DNA from: Sycobia sp. Sy_11
Taxonomy: Eukaryota; Arthropoda; Insecta; Hymenoptera; Epichrysomallidae
Reading direction: 5' to 3'
Length of the DNA stretch: 64,000 nucleotides
Assembly: GCA_018907035.1 (NCBI GenBank)
Contig: JACCIC010000165.1
Span: 558,001 to 622,000 of the forward strand
The notes beneath the pieces are model-generated. The model was not told the DNA's origin and did not search any database. It worked only from the letters and a program-made list of their open reading frames with translations. The translations under genes were made by a program, and so were the position numbers. Shown in pieces: positions 58,161 through 64,000 of the stretch. The stretch's first letter is position 1. The number at the start of each line of letters is the position of its first letter.

Positions 58161-58382
58161 ACTGTTGGAACTGACTGTTAAAACCGTTAACTAAATGTAT
58201 TGATGAAAGTAAAATAATTTTCAATAAAAAACATAGTCTATGTCCTTCCCAAAATAATATAGAATCTATATGTCAAATTTCAGAACAATCGGTTCAGTAG
58301 TTTTTTCGGTTATCGTGTACAAATAAAAACACGATTTGTCAATAACGAGAGTAATATTAATAAAAATAGTAATTAAATATGG

Positions 58383-58421
<39 letters not shown>

Positions 58422-58424
<3 letters not shown>

Positions 58425-58932
58425 CCTTAGTAAGATTAATACGACAGTGTCTAAATAAAATATAAATGTATATTATTTATTAGCAATATTAGTAACGACG
58501 ACAATATTTAAATAATTAAATGAAATAATGATAGCCTCTTAATATTAGCGATATAAATTACGATACTAATAATAATTTTGGTTATCGTATGAAAATTGAA
58601 AATATTTTTCGCTGCATTTTCCTTGCTAGATTTTAAGCAGCTTAAAATCTTCATTTCTCGGATTTTTATTTAGGTATAGAGAGGGCCATAAATTGTGCAC
58701 AGGCGCACTTCTCTCTTTCTCCCAAACTTTCCACAGAGATAGTCGATAAGAGTCGATAAAAAGATAGATAGACAAGATAGGGAGGAGGAGAGGGAGATGG
58801 CGGTTCGGTCCGTATTTCCGACGTGGCCGCAGCCTTGCTATGCGGTAGCGTCTGGTCCGAGTTTTATTACTCGGGGAAGGCGCGAGCAACTCAGTCTCTT
58901 GACCTTCGGTCGAGTCATTGTATACATATCCA

Positions 58933-58978
<46 letters not shown>

Positions 58979-59023
58979 CAACTCTCAATTTTCCCGGGGA
59001 TTGCCTTAAGGAATTTGGAGGAG

Positions 59024-59070
<47 letters not shown>

Positions 59071-59090
59071 CGCTAATATACTCTATAGGA
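58422..59090. other. no gene seen; two TA tracts
   Basis: AT-rich to about 58620, then a GC-richer 250-bp patch without a domain, and TA runs at 58936-58974 and 59028-59066. Open frames here consist largely of TA-repeat translation. Confidence 0.4.
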
Positions 59091-59097
59091 GTATATC

Positions 59098-59468
59098 TAA
59101 ATTTCTCTTTCGGCACCCATATGTTAAGCTTTTTTGTATCCTGCCTTCTGCAGATGGTTTAAAATGGTTTAGTGACTAACTCTCATCTCCTGGGCGATGT
59201 CACGAGACACCACATACCGGTCTAACTCAATAAATTCCATGATTTGATCGGTATTCGTCGTCACAGGTCTTCCGCCGGCTGGCTTGGATTGATGCATGGT
59301 GTCGTTTTCACCGATTTTGAATCGTTGAAACTATTCCTCTGTGGTTCGAAGTGATAGCGTACCATCCCCCAAAACACCATTAATCTCACGGAACGTTTCT
59401 CTAGCGGATTTGTCTTTAACGAAGGAAAACTTTAAAATAGCGCTATTTTTGGCGTTAGTGAACTCCAT
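59098..59468 (-). pseudogene. mariner N-terminal fragment, minus strand
   Basis: ATG 59468-59466 (MEFTNAKNSAILKFSF). It reads through FQRFKIGENDTM, GGRPVTTNTDQIMEFIELD and VVSRDIAQEMRVSH, the two HTH motifs of a mariner transposase, then TILNHLQKAGYKK. A TAG replaces the Trp normally found before FQRF, and another stop follows RVSH. The catalytic domain is absent. Confidence 0.7.
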
Positions 59469-59599
59469 GTTTACACATCTATAAACTTTGAACGCAATAT
59501 CCAAACTAATCATGCATAGCGTCGTTTTCTTCGCTATGTCAAGATCTTTCAAATGGTGTATAGTATTTCCAGATACAAACACATTTATATACAATCGTT

Positions 59600-60310
59600 C
59601 GCCGGGAACGATAGGAGGGAAAACGTGCTGGAACGGGAATACATACAGACGCGAAGAACGGGGACGCGTGCACTATACAGCGTCAGCGGGGCCTGACTCT
59701 AGCCTACATCTCTCTCGTTTACATAATACTTTAAAATACAATAGCCGGTGCCGAACGCTGGGCTGTCCTCTCTTGGTGATGCGTGAGCAGCGTCCTCGTG
59801 GCCACTCAGTCTTCTCTCTCTCGCTCGTGCGTCTGGCCGCTCGGCGTCCTCGATGTACTGAATACGGGCGCGTCTCACAGACGGGTTACTGGTTGTCGGA
59901 AGGCTAAGACCGGAGTCGTCTAGCCTAGGCGATGCTCGTAGCCTCGAGAATGTCTGCTAAGCCGCTCAGTGTTCGAGGATAATCTTACGGATGAGAGAGA
60001 CGTCGAAGGTTACGAAGATTGAAGTTCTTCAACTATTCGACTGCTAAGCGTCTGATCTCTTTGAAGGCCAAGACCAGAAGAAGCGTCTCTATTCCTTGGC
60101 AGTTGGAATGAGAAAAGTCTGACCTGTTTGAAAGCCAAAACGAGAAGAAGGAACGGGCTCGTTCCTTTTCAGTTCTTCCTCTTACTCCTTTCACCGTGCG
60201 CGCATGCTCACGGTTCGCGATTGCGAAATTCGTGATCCACCGTGATCACTCGCGGTTTTGTAGGGATACGTAAGCGCGACCGCCAAATCGGCGGTTACAA
60301 ATGCATCTCC
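59600..60310. mobile_element. GC-rich LTR-like segment
   Basis: Ends ACTCGCGGTTTTG...GGCGGTTACA, resembling the right end of the segment at 9.3-10.3 kb. Composition jumps sharply at 59600. It neighbours Gypsy coding remnants and may be their LTR, but no second copy pairs with it here. The 139-codon plus frame at 59488-59907 is not considered a gene. Confidence 0.35.
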
Positions 60311-60719
60311 TAAAACCGATGTGAGGAAGCGGTGGTCGCAATTCCCTTCGGTGTCGTGTACGTATGGTACAATAGTAGAGTGCTTTGTACTGTTAATGAA
60401 AAGTAATTGTTAATTAACACCCGCTGCTGTTTTACATGAGTCGTAGATTTTTTTCTAGCTCTATATAAATCAAAGTTCTATGTATCCATATTACTCTTTT
60501 TGTATCCTAATCTTACTAATGAATAAATCTATCGGTGCTAACGCGAAAGGTATTATTATGTCTTTTCTACTTATTACTAATTATTAATCTAATTATTAAT
60601 TATTATTATAACTAATGATTAATTTACTGAAACTATTGTTACTATTCTATTCTACCTATCGTACGTTTGAATATCGCTGACGAAAATCTAATATGTCTAA
60701 TATATCGTCTTCTTCTCGT

Positions 60720-61010
60720 ACTCTCGGCTGCTCGCACTTCTGACCTTTCTAGGTATGTGCTTGGCGAGTACGTCACGCTGGTTTGTGTCTTCTTTTTTCT
60801 TCACTCTGTACTTAATGTTGAAACAATTTCAGTGCTTCAATACTGTGTCAGTCATTTGAATTTGGTACAGCATTGGTGGGATGGGCAAGTTACCTACTGT
60901 GGTTTTAAGCCATTGTTCTTTTATTGCCTTTGTCCTCGCACGCCAACGCTGTGCCATCGCGTTATTACTTTGCTCGCGAAAAGCAATAAAATGGTTATTT
61001 TTGCTTCAAG
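60720..61010 (-). pseudogene. basic coding-like stretch, possibly gag, minus strand
   Basis: A minus-strand frame of about 95 codons with one TGA reads as a coherent basic protein (NNAMAQRWRARTKAIKEQWL ... MTDTVLKH, then NCFNIKYRVKKKEDTNQRDV). Location on the same strand as the Gypsy gag and integrase remnants suggests it belongs to them. I do not recognise a named domain. The opposite-strand frame (60667-61071) is hydrophobic and looks like its shadow. Confidence 0.35.
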
Positions 61011-61289
61011 TTTGCTTATTAAGTTTCTCGTTCATCCCTTATGTAATTTTATTTTACTTCGGGATTTATAGGTATTTGACATCACTTGCTGTGGTGTTCT
61101 ATTGTTTTCGCGGTAGAGGAAAAATCACGCGGACCTGATAGTAGGAAAAGCTGGATAAGCTTTTCTGAGCCATTTATATATCGGGGGCCATTTATATCTC
61201 ACAGCGGGATCTGCTTTCGACTTGCTAACGTAGACTGTCGAGCCTCGTATATTAATTACGATCGGCTGCTGGTCTTCTAATGCACCAGC

Positions 61290-62050
61290 TACTTCTTATA
61301 GCGTATGGGCTACAGTGGGGTGCTCCGTTTGTTGACACACATATCCCTTTTCTGCCACTTCCCTCGATAACTCCTGACGTGCCGTTTTTTGGTCCATTGC
61401 CGACGGCGTCCCCCAATCGCCTTCCCCTCCCGAGACGATATGGCAAGGACCGATCGCCCGGGGCAAGTCGTACACATATGTACATCGCAACTTGCTTTGT
61501 CAAATCTGAAACAGAAACTTCTGTTTTGAGAGTGTGGGAATGCGGCGAATCGATGTCCGTCCTCACCACAGTTCTAGCAACCTACTAACTGTGCTGTCTT
61601 ACTCTGTTCGGCACACTACCTAACCCTGGCAGTGGTCGTGCTGGTGGTGACGGATGTGGCCGTAGTGGGGGTACAAAGTTGAGGGGCTGGGTGACTTTGA
61701 GATCGATCAGGGCCGGTATTGCTTTTTTTGAACTGGCGGTATGATTCTTGTCCGGGATTTTCTAACTCGGATACGTCAAAGTCCATCAAGGATAGCTTAA
61801 AGGACGCTTGTTTGACAGCTGGACAATTCCGAAAGTCCTATACGACCTCCTGTGTCGAGTCCGGGCTGAATTCTATGAGGTCGGGTTGTCTTAGGTCTTC
61901 TAACGTTTGCGCTACCTTGGTTAGAACGAGGTCCGTATGCGCTTGCATCTGGGAGCCCAGACATGTTTGCACATGCAGTGCTTTCATGTCGTTTGGGGCT
62001 TTTCCCCAAGCTTCTCCTTGTTTGGAGGCTTCGTTCCTCGCATCATTTAT
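61290..62050 (-). pseudogene. Gypsy gag remnant with zinc knuckles, minus strand
   Basis: Minus-strand reading gives helix-rich sequence (MKALHVQTCLGSQMQAHTDL, LDFDVSELE-like), then a nucleocapsid CCHC knuckle C-x-NCGEDGHRFAAF with the last Cys now Phe and a stop inside the first gap. A second finger follows, FCFRFDKASCDVHMCTTCPG. Several stops and frame changes. It would bind the element RNA. It lies 3' of the integrase end, not 5' of protease as usual. Confidence 0.6.
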
Positions 62051-62052
62051 CT

Positions 62053-62460
62053 TGCCTAGTTGGCGGGGCTGGTCGATTGATGTTGACCTCCGCAATCCTC
62101 GACCTCTCCAGGTGCCTTGCATTCTGGCAGTGATTATTTTCGGAACCTGAAAAAGATGTCGGGGTATTGGGTTGGTGATATATTTTTAGGTCCGACATAT
62201 GAACTCTATTCGTCTTCCCAGTGTAGAGATCTCTTGTCTCGAAGATTTCGGGGGAGATCTTTTGTGATTTGATTTGGTGATTTGACAGGGTGCGAAAAAT
62301 TTGGGCACTAGTTTTGCCGCAAACTTATCTGGGCCTGATGATAAGACGTAGTTGCGTCTACACAATATCTTTCATAGTAAGCTACCGTATCTGGATCGAT
62401 CGAATATTATCTTACATTGTTTTTTTGTCGGAATGGCCATTGGACAATTGTTTTATCTAC
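62053..62460 (-). pseudogene. Gypsy integrase C-terminus, minus strand
   Basis: Reads RRNYVLSSGPDKFAAKLVPK (a conserved pre-chromodomain-like block), then after a one-base shift EIFETRDLYTGKTNRVHMSD and LKIYHQ, the usual integrase tail. The frame runs on to a stop near 62053. The catalytic core is missing. Upstream it is cut off by unrelated sequence before the mariner at 62620. Confidence 0.6.
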
Positions 62461-62619
62461 AACTACCTATGCAAATTTCGGTGGTTTCTGGTGGTGAGAG
62501 TGAACTCCATAAAGATACTTCTTCGCCGAGTCGTCGTCTACGGAGCTGACGTATAAGCAATTTGCCACTCTTTTCGTTCATATATATTCATTCAATAGTT
62601 GATCTCTCAGACCCATCTA

Positions 62620-63742
62620 CGAGGGTGAATTGATAAGTTTCCGACCTGACCAAGCAGAACAACGTTTTTAAGAAGTTTTTTTATTTCTCAACATAATCTC
62701 CTCCAAGACATGATACATTTCTCATAGCGGTGTTCTATTTTAGTAATGCCATCTGTATAGACTGATTCGTCAAGCTCCTCAAAATACCCATTTACAGCTC
62801 GATTACTTCGTCATTGTCCGCAAATTTCTTACCGCCAAGCCATTTTTGAGGTTAGGAAACAGATAATAGTCACTCGGAGTTAGGTCTGGAGATTCGAGAG
62901 GGTGCGGCATCAATTCAAACTTCAGCTCGTTGATTTTAGCCATCGCAACGATTGACGTGTGCACTGGTGCGTTATCGTGATAAAACAAGATTTTTTCTTC
63001 GCCAGATGAGGTCGTTTAATTTTCAGTTCGTGGCTCAAATGTTGCAATAAGTCTGCGTACTATTGACCAGTGATAGTTTTACCTTTTTCAAGGAAATCAA
63101 TGTATATAATACCTCCCAAAAAAAAACAGTAGCCGTAACCTTGTTCATCGAAAAAAATGTTTTTGCCTTCTTTGGAGTTTGTGCCCCTGGTCCAATCCAC
63201 TGATTAGACTGTTGTTTGGTTTCAGGAGTGTAGTGGTTGACCCAAGTTTTATCAAGGGTTACGAATCGACTCAAAAATTCGCTTGGATTACGCTTATAGA
63301 ACGCCAAATTTGCCGTAGAAATGTTCTTTCGATTCAATTTTTGGTCGACTGTTAGCAAACGCGGCACCCATCTTGCACGGAGCTTTTCCATATACAAATG
63401 TTGGTGCAAAATATTTTGTACACGTTTATATGACATTTTGCAGGTCTCGACTATCTCACGCACTTTTAATCTGCGGTCTTTCAGCACTATTTGATGGATT
63501 TTTTCGATCATATTTGGAGTTGTGACCTCAATGGGGCGTCCTGAGCAAGGCTCATCAGAGGTGCTCACACAACCCTTTTTAAACTCGGAAACTCACAGCT
63601 TAACGGTTGAATATGATGGGGAGAATGTCCCCACAGTGTTGAGTCCCTCTCTTCTTTAATTTCCTTCGGCGTTAACCTAAACTAACATAGGCGTAGTAGC
63701 GTCATCTCTTGGTCAGGCCGGAAGCTTATCAATCCACCCTCG
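62620..63742 (-). mobile_element. mariner with both ends, minus strand
   Basis: Ends CGAGGGTGAATTGATAAGTT and, inverted, CGAGGGTGGATTGATAAGCT, flanked by TA (62618-62619 and 63743-63744). 1123 bp, slightly short because part of the 5' coding region is deleted. Confidence 0.9.
62681..63600 (-). pseudogene. mariner transposase, N-terminus deleted
   Basis: Open from about 63568 (STSDEPCSGRPIEVTTPNMI) to 63035. It covers the second HTH motif, then TLDKTWVNHYTPETK, where relatives have DE. A frameshift near 63110 precedes YHDNAPVHTSIVAMAKIN and PHPLESPDLTPSDYYLFPNL with the remaining catalytic residues. Natural stop at 62681. The first HTH is lost: the leader joins directly to ...LTPKEIKEE, removing roughly 100 bp present in the 12.2 kb copy. 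Longest uninterrupted mariner frame in the window (177 codons). Confidence 0.85.
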
Positions 63743-63744
63743 TA

Positions 63745-64000
63745 GAGCAGCCTGGATGATCTCGAGATCTTGACGCTAGCAGACTTTAGCATCAGGTCCC
63801 CAACTGGAGCGGTTTCGAGGAAAAGACGATTGAGAGTTATAACTTATTAATTTAGGAGCATTAAATTACTTTTGATCAGTATGTATCGCGTGCATTTTAC
63901 GTCCCTTTCCTTTAATTTAATACAGTATTGTAACAATGGTTATTACCAATATCAAATACGTACGATGAAATTCCTCATTTCCATCTACTGTCTAGTTCAC
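63745..64000. other. nothing recognised
   Basis: Unremarkable sequence up to the window edge. Confidence 0.5.

Larger units (their letters stand above)
57000..58386 (-). mobile_element. Helitron-like non-autonomous repeat, copy C (3' end missing)
   Basis: Inverted relative to copy B and starting at a TA tract, so the hairpin/CTAG end is absent. It contains the 60-bp array (57060-57680), an (AG)n tract (57918-57946), the CTCF-like motif and the distal block. It ends with GAGAGTAATATTAATA...AATATGGTAATA, the mirror of 51003-51040. With copy B it forms a large inverted repeat. Confidence 0.6.

Noticed and set aside
60667..61071. 134-codon plus-strand ORF with hydrophobic stretches (possible membrane protein)
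   Set aside because: The minus strand of the same DNA reads as a coherent basic gag-like protein next to other minus-strand Gypsy remnants.

Overview
This window looks like a repeat-dense, AT-rich piece of an insect nuclear genome. The inference to Hymenoptera, probably an ant, rests on the mix of elements: many mariner families, Gypsy and Copia LTR elements, a Penelope-like element, an R1-type LINE, a tRNA-derived SINE, Helitron-like repeats and very many long (TA)n tracts. I find no intact host protein gene. The only host-gene candidates are short exon-like pieces near the left edge (about 100-1670) and one near 43.88 kb. Almost every protein-coding signal is a decayed transposon.

Layout. 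0.1-1.7 kb: exon-like fragments. 1.77-2.2 kb: Penelope-like (PLE) 3' end with a hammerhead-type motif. 2.6-3.6 kb: a tandem dimer, a mariner fragment and the end of an LTR with a primer-binding site. 4.65-9.22 kb: a complete mariner (TA target duplication) interrupted by a nested Copia element (5278-8568, ATAAC target duplication). 9.3-11.3 kb: GC-rich LTR-like segment, then AT-rich DNA. 11.36-14.6 kb: three more mariners. 16.2-17.4, 19.7-20.7 and 30.4-31.8 kb: LTRs of one LTR-retrotransposon group. 18.37-19.62 kb: mariner, minus strand. 21.5-27.0 kb: gag-like start, a tandem array, a ~0.5 kb direct repeat, and a minus-strand Gypsy whose protease ORF lies after the integrase. 27.0-29.8 kb: a second Gypsy, plus strand, full of stops. 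32.9-35.0 kb: Helitron-like repeat carrying a 60-bp minisatellite. 35.2-35.7 kb: palindrome-rich unit. 36-39.8 kb: AT-rich, no gene seen. 39.8-43.4 kb: mariners. 45.9-46.1 kb: SINE. 47.1-48.8 kb: R1-type LINE. 49.7-50.8 kb: foldback MITE and mariner. 51.0-55.06 kb: nearly complete PLE (reverse transcriptase plus GIY-YIG endonuclease) inserted, with a 15-bp duplication, into one arm of a large inverted pair of Helitron-like repeats (51.0-58.4 kb). 59.1-62.6 kb: mariner piece and Gypsy remnants on the minus strand. 62.62-63.74 kb: complete-ended mariner, minus strand.

The elements do not form a host pathway; they record successive insertions. Best supported histories: Copia into mariner, and PLE into a Helitron-like repeat. 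The most unusual signals are the PLE leader (hammerhead motif directly followed by an intron), the Helitron-borne 60-bp array whose period equals 20 codons, CTCF-like motifs conserved in all three Helitron-like copies, and two Gypsy remnants with gag/protease sequence downstream of integrase.
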